Shown in pieces: positions 45,050 through 53,709 of a stretch of DNA of 64,000 bases. Source of the stretch: a virus; the IMG/VR virus record IMGVR_UViG_3300033146_004128, positions 123,665 through 187,664 of that record. The stretch is one strand, 5' to 3'. Within the stretch, counting starts at the first letter, position 1; each line of letters begins with the position of its first letter. Made by a program: the position numbers and the translations under genes. A model generated the notes under the pieces. It had not been told where the DNA came from and searched no databases. It was given only the letters and a program-made list of their open reading frames with translations.

Positions 45050-46099
45050 TTATACGGCCCAGTTTATCTCAAGTTCAGTATCTGATACTGATTGCACCAT
45101 AAACGGTACAGGATAGTAAGCACCATCCTTATAGTAACACATATCAAAGTCATTAAATGACCCTGTAGGAGTTACATATCCATCTTGCACTACGAAGTTG
45201 TATTCTTCTCCAGTATCCGGATTTTTACCAACTATCATTGATATCTGATTGTGTATGTCCGATCCATACTTTTCTACAAGCTTGGAGATAAAGAATGAAG
45301 ATATGGTCTCATTCTCACCGTCCTCATTTACTGGTTTATTCGCAAAGCACAGTGTCCACTGGTTAGGGAATATCTTTATTGCACCACTTGCAATTCCATG
45401 GTCTATATCGGCTATCTCGTACCTTACTGAGTCAAGAGTAAATACTTCTGTCTCCATTGTAAGGCTTACAGAGTTTACATCTCCTGCAACAAAGAAGCTA
45501 GGAGTGAACCCAGACTCTACGCTACTTGTAAGCTCAATAGGTATAGATATTGATGTCTCAAATGCATATACTGGAGAATTTACATTATACTCGCTAGATA
45601 TAGAGTGTACAGGAACGTTTACGTTTAGAGCAGTAGGAGCATATCCCTCTACTATAGTTCCATTTATACTTGTGTCCCCACTCTCTATTGTCTCTGCTGT
45701 TACAGATATATTCTCTACTGAGCTGTGTCTTCCTACAATTTTACCAATAAAGTATGGAGCTCTGTGTGTAACTGCTACAAAGTTCAACAAGTCGTAATTG
45801 ATCTCATAATTTATAACATCAGCATTTGTGTACAGAGTTATGTTCGGAGCAAGATTAGGATACACATCGTCACCAGGTTCTCTTATATATGCGCCATATT
45901 GCAATTCTACTTTAGGTATCTCAAAGACAGCAGAAGGAACGAAGAGCTCAATAGCAGTATGGTCTCCCTCTACTACAGATATATGATTATTTGTTAGTAC
46001 CACGGCTGTCAATACAGAAACATCTCCGGATAAATTTATAGTGCCAATATTAGCACCAGGGGTCGTTGACCCCAAGTATGGTAGATTTACATCCATCAC
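45050..46099 (-). CDS. Beta-rich virion protein (unknown)
   Basis: A 349-residue protein that is almost entirely beta strand and turn, with repeated Ser/Thr/Val segments and no catalytic motif. It starts 9 bases past the stop of a fibre-like gene, in the adsorption region. Probably a fibre or baseplate component. Confidence 0.6.
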   Translation of the reverse strand: MMDVNLPYLGSTTPGANIGTINLSGDVSVLTAVVLTNNHISVVEGDHTAIELFVPSAVFEIPKVELQYGAYIREPGDDVYPNLAPNITLYTNADVINYEINYDLLNFVAVTHRAPYFIGKIVGRHSSVENISVTAETIESGDTSINGTIVEGYAPTALNVNVPVHSISSEYNVNSPVYAFETSISIPIELTSSVESGFTPSFFVAGDVNSVSLTMETEVFTLDSVRYEIADIDHGIASGAIKIFPNQWTLCFANKPVNEDGENETISSFFISKLVEKYGSDIHNQISMIVGKNPDTGEEYNFVVQDGYVTPTGSFNDFDMCYYKDGAYYPVPFMVQSVSDTELEINWAV

Positions 46100-46108
46100 A
46101 TCCTCCTA

Positions 46109-48016
46109 CTAGAGTGTGTTTACGTTAAAGTCATATACCAACCAGCTTCCTGAGTTTGAGAAGATGGCTCTCTCAGAGCCAGCAACTGTACATACTATAG
46201 CATCTTGAGAATATACAACATTCCCAACGTCTGCAGTGATAGACACGATTGTGTTGTCAATCTTGATCTCGCTTAGAGCTCCATCTGTAGCTAGTACCAC
46301 AAACTTTCCTGCGATAACCATGATGTCATCAACATCAAGTGCAGAAGCAGCAGAGAAGTCACTCATTCCTGAAGCATCTATGATCTTAACTTTTTTATCT
46401 GTACCAAGTCCAAGAACATTACCGTTAAAGTATACTGCCTTAGACACAGAGTCTTTGTTTACGATCAGGTTGTTAACGATATCGTTTTTGTCTTCTCCAA
46501 AGTTACCGATAGCATGGAATGTCTCAGCTGTCTTGATAAACGCATTGTTTTCTGTAACCGTGATATTCTCAATAGTCTCAGTAGACAAGTTCAAGTCAAC
46601 AAAGAACTTAGATGATACAACTCTACCATCAGATGCTATTGCAAGTATATGTCCATTCCCACCAAGTACAGTGTCGAATGTATCATCCAACAACTCATTG
46701 TATAGGTTGTAGTTGGACGGGTTATTAAACTCTATTCCATGATCAACTTGCACACCAAGCATTGTTCCATCTGCAAACGTATATGGAGTAAAGAAGATTC
46801 TCTCAGACGTATCAACTGCACTTACGGCACCTGCTTTTGTCTCTGTGAAAGATGCTAGAGATAGCTCTATCTTCTTAACCTCGAAAGTATCACTTGTGTA
46901 GTGAGCTGTGAGTGTATTTGCGACCTCATTGACTTTAAATGCAAACTTCTGAGATGAAACATTTTGAGCAGTAAAGGCAGTAAAGAACTGTTGTTCGAAG
47001 TTTGAATACAATTCACTTTCAAAAAGAAGGTTCACTAAATCATTATCTCTAACGAAAGCTTCTCTCTCCAATGCGAACGTTTCATCATAGAAGATGTTAG
47101 ACAATGAGATTGTAGTCTCAATAGAAAGTCTCTCTGCTGCAATGGCACCAAAGTATCCATCGTTGTTTATGACAAGGTTTCTAATCTTACTTCCCACTGG
47201 AAGAGCTAGTACAGCATCGATATCCACGATTATCTCTCTTAGAGAAGGATCATTCTCGACAGCAGTAACATTGTCGTCTGAGTTTGCTATCTCTGAAAGA
47301 TCAGTAGAGTTAAACACGTACATAAGTCTTGCTCTGATACCAAACGGAGAGTCACTCTCAAGTGCTCTTGCTTCAGGAGTTAAATATATCGCATCCATTG
47401 CAGGTGAGTCTTCAGCTAAGTACTCAATAGTTTTGTACTTCTGAACATCAAGTCCAGTGATACTCGCTACATATTTAACATACGCAATCTCAACAGTAGA
47501 GATAAGCCCATTGATAGCATCCGGGTATGTTGCAACAACATGGTCTGTTACAGTTGTGTTAAGAAGAAGCTTGTCCCAAAAATTTGAAACTGAAGCAATA
47601 GATTTCAAGAATGACTCATCACCTGATCCAAATATAACATCCATTACATCTTCTGTAAAGAACAATGTAGCAAAAGTATCATCTTCAAAAAGACCGTCAG
47701 CAAATCCATCTACTGTGAATGCTACAAGTCTGTCATCTACAAACACGTTCCCATTCAGTTCAGTCACTGTTCTTCCGTTGTTTGTCTCAAAGGCAATGTA
47801 TCCATCTTTAAGTGCATCATACATAGAATCTTTTGATGCTTCAGACATCTTGAATTCTAGTAGAGCCTGGAATTTCTTTCTGAATGAAACTGAGTTCATT
47901 GATGTAGTTAGGTCTGACAGTGTTAAATCGTCAGCATATAGTCCAGCTAGTACGCTTACGTCTGGCAGTTCTGCAATAACATTTGCGTCTGTTATTTGAG
48001 TTGTAAAGTTAGGCAT
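46109..48016 (-). CDS. Putative tail fibre with propeller-like C-terminal half
   Basis: A 635-residue protein. The first 370 residues are helical and acidic. From about 400 on, repeats such as GGNGHILAIASDGRVVSS, VYFNGNVLGLGTDKKVK and IAGKFVVLATDGALSEI have the RCC1/propeller rhythm, ending in YSQDAIVCTVAGSERAIF. A second protein at 34946-36742 shows the same rhythm. Adsorption role inferred from neighbours (spike, cupin and small fibre genes). Confidence 0.6.
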   Translation of the reverse strand: MPNFTTQITDANVIAELPDVSVLAGLYADDLTLSDLTTSMNSVSFRKKFQALLEFKMSEASKDSMYDALKDGYIAFETNNGRTVTELNGNVFVDDRLVAFTVDGFADGLFEDDTFATLFFTEDVMDVIFGSGDESFLKSIASVSNFWDKLLLNTTVTDHVVATYPDAINGLISTVEIAYVKYVASITGLDVQKYKTIEYLAEDSPAMDAIYLTPEARALESDSPFGIRARLMYVFNSTDLSEIANSDDNVTAVENDPSLREIIVDIDAVLALPVGSKIRNLVINNDGYFGAIAAERLSIETTISLSNIFYDETFALEREAFVRDNDLVNLLFESELYSNFEQQFFTAFTAQNVSSQKFAFKVNEVANTLTAHYTSDTFEVKKIELSLASFTETKAGAVSAVDTSERIFFTPYTFADGTMLGVQVDHGIEFNNPSNYNLYNELLDDTFDTVLGGNGHILAIASDGRVVSSKFFVDLNLSTETIENITVTENNAFIKTAETFHAIGNFGEDKNDIVNNLIVNKDSVSKAVYFNGNVLGLGTDKKVKIIDASGMSDFSAASALDVDDIMVIAGKFVVLATDGALSEIKIDNTIVSITADVGNVVYSQDAIVCTVAGSERAIFSNSGSWLVYDFNVNTL

Positions 48017-48083
48017 TTTTGTTCCTTTAGTGTTTTATGTTTATGAGCATATTTTATCATAAATAGCTCTCTTATGGAAGACT

Positions 48084-48470
48084 CTATAAAAGAGTCTCTG
48101 TTGGCTGTTCCCAATCTGAACCGTCACAGAAAACAGAAACTATGTCTCCGGTCTCAGTATCTCTTACGGCTTGTATGCAAACAGCGAATGTATCATCTTC
48201 AAGTGCCACTACGGTATGGCTCTTGTCAGCAGGAACAAGAAATACGTCACCTTGCTTGAATGTCCCTATACTTGATCTCTCTCCGGACTGTAGACCATCT
48301 TCGTATTTCATCTCGAAAACTTCAACACTTCCGCTACCCACTAGATGTGCGTGACTGAAATTGTGCTTGTGGCCTAGCTTGTAGTCTCCACTCTTCTCGA
48401 ATTTCATAGTGTGGATCCATACATTTGCTACGATCTCTTCTTTTACGATTGGTTGTCTTTGCGTTCTCAC
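48084..48470 (-). CDS. Cupin-fold protein
   Basis: A 128-residue single cupin domain. Motif 1 is GHKHNFSHAHLVGSGSVEVF, with His residues placed to bind a metal. Motif 2 is GDVFLVPADKSHTVVAL. Cupins bind small ligands or sugars and may act as dioxygenases or isomerases. In this place, among fibre genes, a structural or fibre-assembly role is likely. The substrate cannot be inferred. Confidence 0.7.
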   Translation of the reverse strand: MRTQRQPIVKEEIVANVWIHTMKFEKSGDYKLGHKHNFSHAHLVGSGSVEVFEMKYEDGLQSGERSSIGTFKQGDVFLVPADKSHTVVALEDDTFAVCIQAVRDTETGDIVSVFCDGSDWEQPTETLL

Positions 48471-48472
48471 TT

Positions 48473-48829
48473 CTATCTCTCCGTATCGATAACTGCAACA
48501 CTGGCTATAGTTGGAATGTCACGATTATACTCTCTATCACATCTTGAAATATGATTTTCCTTCATCCCTTTTGATGGGAACATGAGTACTCCGTCACGAA
48601 TCTCAATATCTCTAATGTTGTTCCTCCTAGCTATAGAAATAACATCTTCAGCAGATGCTACAGTCATATAGCTAGATTTTTCAAACAGCTCTTCTATATA
48701 TTCTATAAAGACACATGTCTCATTGTCGGTTCTGAATATTATCCTTGCTATCATAGTCTCTTCGAGATCCTTCTTGAATCTATTTCTAAATTCATTAGGC
48801 ATAACAAGTAAAGCAGTTTTATACATCAT
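48473..48829 (-). CDS. Phage protein of unknown function
   Basis: A 118-residue mixed alpha/beta protein that overlaps the upstream gene by 4 bases. No motif. It is part of the fibre-gene operon. Confidence 0.55.
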   Translation of the reverse strand: MMYKTALLVMPNEFRNRFKKDLEETMIARIIFRTDNETCVFIEYIEELFEKSSYMTVASAEDVISIARRNNIRDIEIRDGVLMFPSKGMKENHISRCDREYNRDIPTIASVAVIDTER

Positions 48830-49152
48830 TCTGAATATGCAGCATTTCCACTTGCATCATACCAAGTCCCATCGTAAAGCCATACTGGCTTATTTAAGTC
48901 CGTATCAAATGCAGTGTTAGCTTCACCTGGGCCAGTCATTGCTTGAATGTCTGCGGAATTATTCGCTGGGAACGAAGCAGGAACTGATACCTGATCAGCC
49001 TGCAGTCCAATAGGAACAGGGTTGCTCTCTGCTGACTCCATGACAATTTCTTCGCCATTTCTAAGATCTGTTATCCTACATGGGTAAGATAGTTGTGTTG
49101 TATCGATAGTTACATCTGCCGGTGTATCTTTTGGAATAATATAGTTAGTCAT
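48826..49152 (-). CDS. Small tail-fibre-associated protein
   Basis: A 108-residue protein whose end (NKPVWLYDGTWYDASGN) matches the KPxxWxGTxWxDAxG signature common at the ends of phage fibre proteins. It lies in the fibre operon. Probably a tip or accessory module. Confidence 0.6.
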   Translation of the reverse strand: MTNYIIPKDTPADVTIDTTQLSYPCRITDLRNGEEIVMESAESNPVPIGLQADQVSVPASFPANNSADIQAMTGPGEANTAFDTDLNKPVWLYDGTWYDASGNAAYSE

Positions 49153-49163
49153 AATTTGGTCCT

Positions 49164-49772
49164 TTATCCTGAGAAGACTGTAAAGTCTTGGTCTTCACTA
49201 TTCTGAATTTCTAGGTGTAGCTCATCGATTTTAGCATTCAATGTAGCAAACTCTGCGTTAAGTTTTGAATCAACATCTTCAAGAACTATCTCTTTGATAG
49301 TATACTGTATTCCCTTTGATCTTAGGTTGATAGAAGGGTTAGATATGTAGATACCATAGTTACCTGCCGTGTTGATTGTAAGCTCTATAGAATAGATACC
49401 AGTATTCCCAACTTGCGTAAGAGTATCACCATACCCTATTCCTTCAGATATTGGGAATTTAGTGTAGATAACATCACCTACAACCTTCTCAACATAGTAC
49501 TTGTTTCCATTAGCATCCTCAAATACCATACCGTCAGAGATTCCTCCACCAGACTGTACTGTGATTTGCTTTGTCCCTGCTGCCGCTGCTGCATCAACTG
49601 TAGATTCTGCAGGAGAAGCAATAGTCTCAACTATTTCAACTCCATCATTTGCTGCTTGAGTAATTGTACCATCTACAAGGTTTACTACCTTGGTGGTAAA
49701 ACCAGATGCACCGAAAAACTTCTGGTGGCTATTTAGTTCTAGAAAGAACGGGGTTCCCATTTTCTTTATCAT
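49164..49772 (-). CDS. Beta-rich tail-fibre-region protein (unknown)
   Basis: A 202-residue protein with ribosome binding site AAGGAAAAT. Residues 1-150 are strands with many Gly/Thr/Val (TVDAAAAAGTKQITVQSGGG). The C-terminal 40 residues form a coiled coil (LNAEFATLNAKIDELHLEIQ), which suits a trimeric fibre or baseplate part. Confidence 0.6.
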   Translation of the reverse strand: MIKKMGTPFFLELNSHQKFFGASGFTTKVVNLVDGTITQAANDGVEIVETIASPAESTVDAAAAAGTKQITVQSGGGISDGMVFEDANGNKYYVEKVVGDVIYTKFPISEGIGYGDTLTQVGNTGIYSIELTINTAGNYGIYISNPSINLRSKGIQYTIKEIVLEDVDSKLNAEFATLNAKIDELHLEIQNSEDQDFTVFSG

Positions 49773-49792
49773 TTTATTTTCCTTTTTGTTTA

Positions 49793-50260
49793 TTAACTAG
49801 CTGTGATAGTCCACTCTTCCTGGCTAGACATGCTGTCTAACAGCTCAGGGTCAAGTGTAACCTCAGTGCTTCCGCCACCTGTACCAGTGGAACCGCTTAC
49901 CCCTACCATATCGATAAGGTTTGATACTCTCATTGATACTGTTACCTTAAAGTCACCTATTGTGTCTTCGATAGGATCAGTACCATCATGTCTATATAGG
50001 TTTCCTCTGATTGTAAGTCTATGGTCTCCTTCATATGGTCTTATCTTCCATCCATTTTGGAGGAAGTATGTTAGACCTAGCTGATCTTCAGGGAGAGGGT
50101 TCCCTCCTACTATATCAAAAGCCATTCTATATTTAGAGTTGTCCGAGTGTATGAACCATCTTTTCCACTCAGAGTATATATCCTCTCTTACATCTAGGCT
50201 TGTTATACCGGGACCGACTATGATAAGTTCTCTGTCTCCGTCAAATGTTACTACTGCCAT
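49793..50260 (-). CDS. Conserved phage tail/baseplate structural protein
   Basis: A 155-residue protein of a pattern I know from many phages: SLDVREDIYSEWKRWF near the start, then DNSKYRMAFDIVGG, YFLQNGWKIRPYEGDH and LTIRGNLYRHDG. No enzymatic function is known for it. Such genes sit among fibre and baseplate genes, as here. The C-terminus is a short Gly/Ser-rich linker followed by an acidic tail. Confidence 0.65.
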   Translation of the reverse strand: MAVVTFDGDRELIIVGPGITSLDVREDIYSEWKRWFIHSDNSKYRMAFDIVGGNPLPEDQLGLTYFLQNGWKIRPYEGDHRLTIRGNLYRHDGTDPIEDTIGDFKVTVSMRVSNLIDMVGVSGSTGTGGGSTEVTLDPELLDSMSSQEEWTITAS

Positions 50261-50556
50261 TACAAGACTCCTTTCTGAAGTAATTCACGAATAAATGTCT
50301 GATTTCCACTCTGATCAATTTGCAATAGCGCAACAGTAGATAATGATACCTCTGATCCAGTAATCGTAAAGTCGTGCGATGTGATATGAGGAACTCTGTT
50401 CCCGTCCACAATCTCTAGCTTTTGTACTACAACTCCATCATGGTTATACACATATGTAAGCCCGTCCTCAGACAGTGCAGTTGCACCGTCTACGAGACTT
50501 CTTGTTATACCGTTTTCGAGTCTATTCTTTTTAAGTTCTATTAGTAATTCTTCCAT
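50260..50556 (-). CDS. Small fibre-region protein (unknown)
   Basis: A 98-residue protein with a helical start followed by beta strands. It overlaps the next gene by one base and lies directly after the tail spike gene. Often such genes encode fibre attachment parts; not recognised. Confidence 0.55.
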   Translation of the reverse strand: MEELLIELKKNRLENGITRSLVDGATALSEDGLTYVYNHDGVVVQKLEIVDGNRVPHITSHDFTITGSEVSLSTVALLQIDQSGNQTFIRELLQKGVL

Positions 50557-50557
50557 A

Positions 50558-52756
50558 CTATACTCCTATGTAACCGTGATCTTTTTCAGGTCTTACTGCA
50601 AATACATTAAGTTGCCCTTGATCAAAGGTTTGAGATATAACAGTGTTCTTAGCCATATCGCTACCTGCTAGAACTATTGTTACGTCAAATGGCTCTCCTG
50701 GAGTTCTTCCGTTAGAGTCATCTCCAACAAAGTCGTAAGTAAAGTCTATAAAGTCCATACCATCAACAATACCGCTAACAGGTCTTCCCTCTGCATCCTT
50801 AATAAGTACACCTGCTGATGTACCATATCCATCACTATAGTACGCAAAGTACTTAGCATTGGCATCGATAACTGCATTTGTGTCGAATATTATTCTTCCT
50901 TTTTCAAAGTCCATAGGGTAGACATATCTGCTATCTGTTGTAGCAAGCTTGACTGAAGAAAGGTATGTTGTTCCACTTATTGTCCCGGATACAGCTCTTA
51001 CTTTAAGTAGGAACCCTTCGTCAGGGATAATGGTTTCAGAAGCTAAGTTCTCTCCATTTAGAGCCTGATATGGGCCAAACCCATCTCCTGTATCAATAGC
51101 ATAGTCTATTGCAATCGCAGAAAGACCATACCCGGTAAGAGTTGGTGCAACATCATTTAGTGTTACCCCTTTTATTCTGTAAGGTGTAGTGAACTCAATC
51201 GTATCTCCTGCACCGGTAAAGTATACTCTACCATTGTTTGAGAATTTTATTCCACCAAGTAGATTGCTGAATAGGCTTGACTCTACAGAGTCTTTGGACA
51301 TAACAAAAACAAGCTCTCCGTCTGTAGCTGATGTGTACAGCTGTGCGAATGAAGACCCCTGAGTTCCTTTATTGTCCTCTTTTACTGATGTTGCCTCCAC
51401 ACCCTTAATTACTGCGTTTGGAGCTTCAACAGAGACTCTTTCTCTTACGGCAGATGTGATATGCTGAAGTAGTATACCGTTGTTCTTAGAAGGAATAGAG
51501 AATGGCTCTGTTCCAGTGTGCCCTTCATAGTACATTTCTGACACTCTTGTGCCGAATGATACGTCACAAGCTATTACGTTCGTAGCATATGAACTCTGTA
51601 TGTCTGTATTTATGACAGTTACACCTGGAGAGTTTTTTATTCCAAGGTATGCAAGTTTTGCACCACCGTTAGCAGGAACATTCCAATCTCTAACTAAAAC
51701 TCCTGATGAGTCTTCTATGGACAAGTTCATTGTTGCTTTGCTGCTGTTCTCTGTGAAGAGTGTGCTGTCTATAGTGTCAACACCAACAACACGGCTATCA
51801 CTTACATTTGAAAGTCTTGTTGCTCCACCTACGCCAGTAACATTTTGAATGTCTGACGTTTGAACCGTTGTCATAAGTACAGCATAGTCAGTAGAACTAT
51901 CTCTTTTTGCTACTAGGCCGAATACTTTATCAACCGTAATATTCTTAAGGTAGTTAAATGTAACACCTTTTGACTTTGTGGATGCTCCAGATACATTGTT
52001 TACTGTACCGTTTGATGCGTAACTAAAACTTAAACCTGTTGAGTAATTGTCTTTTATACCTGCGTGAACATCTTCAATCTCGAAGTCGTTACAATATTGT
52101 ATATATGCAGATCCATAGAACGCAACTCTTTCAAGGTCTATATGATCCATACCTTTTAGTGTACTGTTAAAGTCTGAGAATGAAGCGTCTTTTATTGATA
52201 TAAATCCACCTTCGTCATATACTACTTTTGCTGTAGTCGTGCTTCCGAATGGAGTTACTGTAGAGAAGATAATATTTGGTACTTTGATCTTGCATCCATT
52301 TTCAGGAACTCTTGCTTCTCCTTCAGTACTTGAGAACTCTATTGCTCCTGCGTTCCATTCGAACACTCTTCCTGATATGATATTATCTGGGAAGTCGCTA
52401 AATGACAACAGCGTAGATCCTGGAGTGTTTATACCGTACCATGGCTCATAGTCATCTGACCCGGATGTCTTCTCTACCCAAATTACATTTATTGGATGTT
52501 CTGACTGCCAGTGTGGCACTGTGAATCCTCTTGTTCCATCTGCGGTGCCCAACTCAATCATTGAACCTCTTACATTTAACTGACCGAAAGCCTTAACCGA
52601 TATATATCCTGAACTCTCAAAAGCGAGAACAAGTCCCGTATTGGAATTGTTGACAATGTTGCACACACCATCATTGATATTTATATAGTCAATAGTTTCA
52701 GCAAGTGTTTCGTCTATAGTTAGCACATCGCCACTATTTACGTTATAACTAGCCAT
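50558..52756 (-). CDS. Tail spike, right-handed beta-helix
   Basis: A 732-residue protein. I chose ATG 52756, which follows AAAAGGGGATC; an upstream ATG at 52813 overlaps the promoter. Residues 60-450 show the ladder of short strands and Asn/Asp/Gly turns (NVTGVGGATRLSNVSDSRVVG, SPGVTVINTDI) of pectate-lyase-type beta helices. This is the fold of many host-glycan-binding or depolymerising spikes. The C-terminal 250 residues hold further beta domains. No catalytic acids can be placed by eye. It is the first gene of the fibre operon. Confidence 0.7.
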   Translation of the reverse strand: MASYNVNSGDVLTIDETLAETIDYININDGVCNIVNNSNTGLVLAFESSGYISVKAFGQLNVRGSMIELGTADGTRGFTVPHWQSEHPINVIWVEKTSGSDDYEPWYGINTPGSTLLSFSDFPDNIISGRVFEWNAGAIEFSSTEGEARVPENGCKIKVPNIIFSTVTPFGSTTTAKVVYDEGGFISIKDASFSDFNSTLKGMDHIDLERVAFYGSAYIQYCNDFEIEDVHAGIKDNYSTGLSFSYASNGTVNNVSGASTKSKGVTFNYLKNITVDKVFGLVAKRDSSTDYAVLMTTVQTSDIQNVTGVGGATRLSNVSDSRVVGVDTIDSTLFTENSSKATMNLSIEDSSGVLVRDWNVPANGGAKLAYLGIKNSPGVTVINTDIQSSYATNVIACDVSFGTRVSEMYYEGHTGTEPFSIPSKNNGILLQHITSAVRERVSVEAPNAVIKGVEATSVKEDNKGTQGSSFAQLYTSATDGELVFVMSKDSVESSLFSNLLGGIKFSNNGRVYFTGAGDTIEFTTPYRIKGVTLNDVAPTLTGYGLSAIAIDYAIDTGDGFGPYQALNGENLASETIIPDEGFLLKVRAVSGTISGTTYLSSVKLATTDSRYVYPMDFEKGRIIFDTNAVIDANAKYFAYYSDGYGTSAGVLIKDAEGRPVSGIVDGMDFIDFTYDFVGDDSNGRTPGEPFDVTIVLAGSDMAKNTVISQTFDQGQLNVFAVRPEKDHGYIGV

Positions 52757-52783
52757 ACTAGATCCCCTTTTTTTATTTTGCAT

Positions 52784-52813
52784 ATTGTACCATGTGTAGG
52801 ACACAGTATGCAA
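52784..52813 (-). promoter_or_regulatory. Promoter of the tail-fibre operon (extended -10)
   Basis: On the minus strand TTGCAT (52813-52808), 18 bases and TACAAT (52789-52784) with TGG directly before it, i.e. an extended -10. Transcripts would start about 20 bases before the ribosome binding site of the spike gene. Confidence 0.55.
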
Positions 52814-52903
52814 GACTTTAATTTTTGTGTCATGAAAATTTTACCATAATAAAAGCTTTTTTACTATAGCTGTGTTTTGTAATATTTGTGAGTATTTGTT
52901 TGT

Positions 52904-52980
52904 TGGTGGGCAGAAGAGGACTCGAACCTCCGACCATCCCGTTATGAGCGGGATGCTCTAACCAACTGAGCTACCTGCCC
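52904..52980 (-). tRNA. tRNA with CAU anticodon (Met or Ile2)
   Basis: A 77-base cloverleaf on the minus strand with an encoded CCA. It has acceptor GGGCAGG/TCTGCCC, D-loop AGCTCAGTTGGTTAGAGC, anticodon loop CTCATAA (bases 52944-52946) and T-arm GGTTCGAGTCC. CAU reads AUG, or AUA if the first base becomes lysidine, so Met or Ile cannot be separated by eye. Confidence 0.9.
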
Positions 52981-53000
52981 GTGAGAGTTATGTAAGTATG

Positions 53001-53088
53001 TGGCAGAGGGTATAGGATTCGAACCTATGGTGACTTTCGCCACAACTCCTTAGCAGGGAGCCCATTTAAGCCACTCATGCAACCCTCT
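53001..53088 (-). tRNA. tRNA-Ser (GCU anticodon)
   Basis: An 88-base class II tRNA with a long variable arm (TGTGGCGAAAGTCACC), anticodon loop CTGCTAA (anticodon at 53052-53054), discriminator G and an encoded CCA. It reads AGC/AGU codons. Confidence 0.92.
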
Positions 53089-53203
53089 ATCTTTGTTTTT
53101 TATATCGATCAATAACAGTTATTGTTACCATGACTATAGTTGTAAAAATTGCAAACCTTACTACTAGTGACGCCAAAGAAGCGATGAAGTCCAAGCTATG
53201 CAT
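53087..53203 (-). CDS. Possible 38-residue membrane peptide between tRNAs
   Basis: From ATG at 53203, with AGGTAAG just before it, to TAG at 53087, two bases inside the tRNA-Ser gene. One hydrophobic segment ([18 protein letters not shown]) is followed by a basic end (DRYKKQR). Size and topology fit a small phage membrane protein; there is no homologue I know. On the same strand as the flanking tRNAs, so it would be co-transcribed. Confidence 0.4.
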   Translation of the reverse strand: MHSLDFIASLASLVVRFAIFTTIVMVTITVIDRYKKQR

Positions 53204-53234
53204 TATCTTACCTATTTTCTTTCATGTTTATATG

Positions 53235-53322
53235 TGGCAGAGGGTAAGGGATTCGAACCCTTGGTACCTTTCGATACGCTGGTTTTCAAGACCAGTGCTT
53301 TCGACCACTCAGCCAACCCTCT
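53235..53322 (-). tRNA. tRNA-Ser (UGA anticodon)
   Basis: An 88-base class II tRNA with a long variable arm, anticodon loop CTTGAAA (anticodon at 53286-53288) and an encoded CCA. Its acceptor stem (AGAGGGT/ACCCTCT) matches that of the other tRNA-Ser, suggesting duplication. It reads UCA codons. Confidence 0.93.
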
Positions 53323-53334
53323 ACACAGAAGAGA

Positions 53335-53363
53335 ATTATACTACCACTGCTATTAACTTTCTC
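53335..53363 (-). promoter_or_regulatory. Putative promoter for the tRNA genes
   Basis: TATAAT on the minus strand (53340-53335) ends 13 bases before the first tRNA. No convincing -35 is seen. It lies in the 76-base divergent gap shared with the HNH promoter. Confidence 0.4.
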
Positions 53364-53381
53364 TTAAATAATTGATATAAT
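53353..53381 (+). promoter_or_regulatory. Promoter of the HNH-endolysin operon
   Basis: TTAACT (53353-53358), 17 bases and TATAAT (53376-53381) with TGA directly before it (extended -10). The start codon at 53399 lies about 18 bases past the -10, so the leader is very short. Confidence 0.65.
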
Positions 53382-53398
53382 TACAAAAAGGGTTTTTT

Positions 53399-53707
53399 AT
53401 GGCAAAAAATTGGCATAGTTCACGAGAGTATCGCATATGGCGTATGCTAGTAATAAGAAGAGATAAGGTGTGCCAGGTTCCCGGATGCAATAGTATCAAA
53501 GGGCGTGCGGCACATCACATGAACAGTGGGTCGTATTTCCCTGATGAGAGATATGATGTTGACAATGGAGTCACACTATGTGGTAAGTGCCACATGAACT
53601 TCCATAACAACTTCAAGAGGTCATATAGAGAGAAGTGTACAAAGTATGACTTCGCAAACTTTATGGTATTATGTACGTACCTAAAATCAATTCACACAGG
53701 AGAATAG
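53399..53707 (+). CDS. HNH endonuclease
   Basis: A 102-residue protein with the HNH fold: C25 and C30 (CQVPGC), the double His H39-H40 (RAAHHMNS), Asn56 (DVDNGVTLC) and C61/C64/H65 with H69 (CGKCHMNFH). Such free-standing genes act as homing endonucleases or as packaging-associated nickases. It lies just before the endolysin gene and shares its promoter. Confidence 0.85.
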   Translation: MAKNWHSSREYRIWRMLVIRRDKVCQVPGCNSIKGRAAHHMNSGSYFPDERYDVDNGVTLCGKCHMNFHNNFKRSYREKCTKYDFANFMVLCTYLKSIHTGE

Positions 53708-53709
53708 CA

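Noticed and set aside
53130-53375. A plus-strand frame of 81 codons
   Set aside because: It runs through the tRNA-Ser(UGA) gene on the other strand and has no ribosome binding site.
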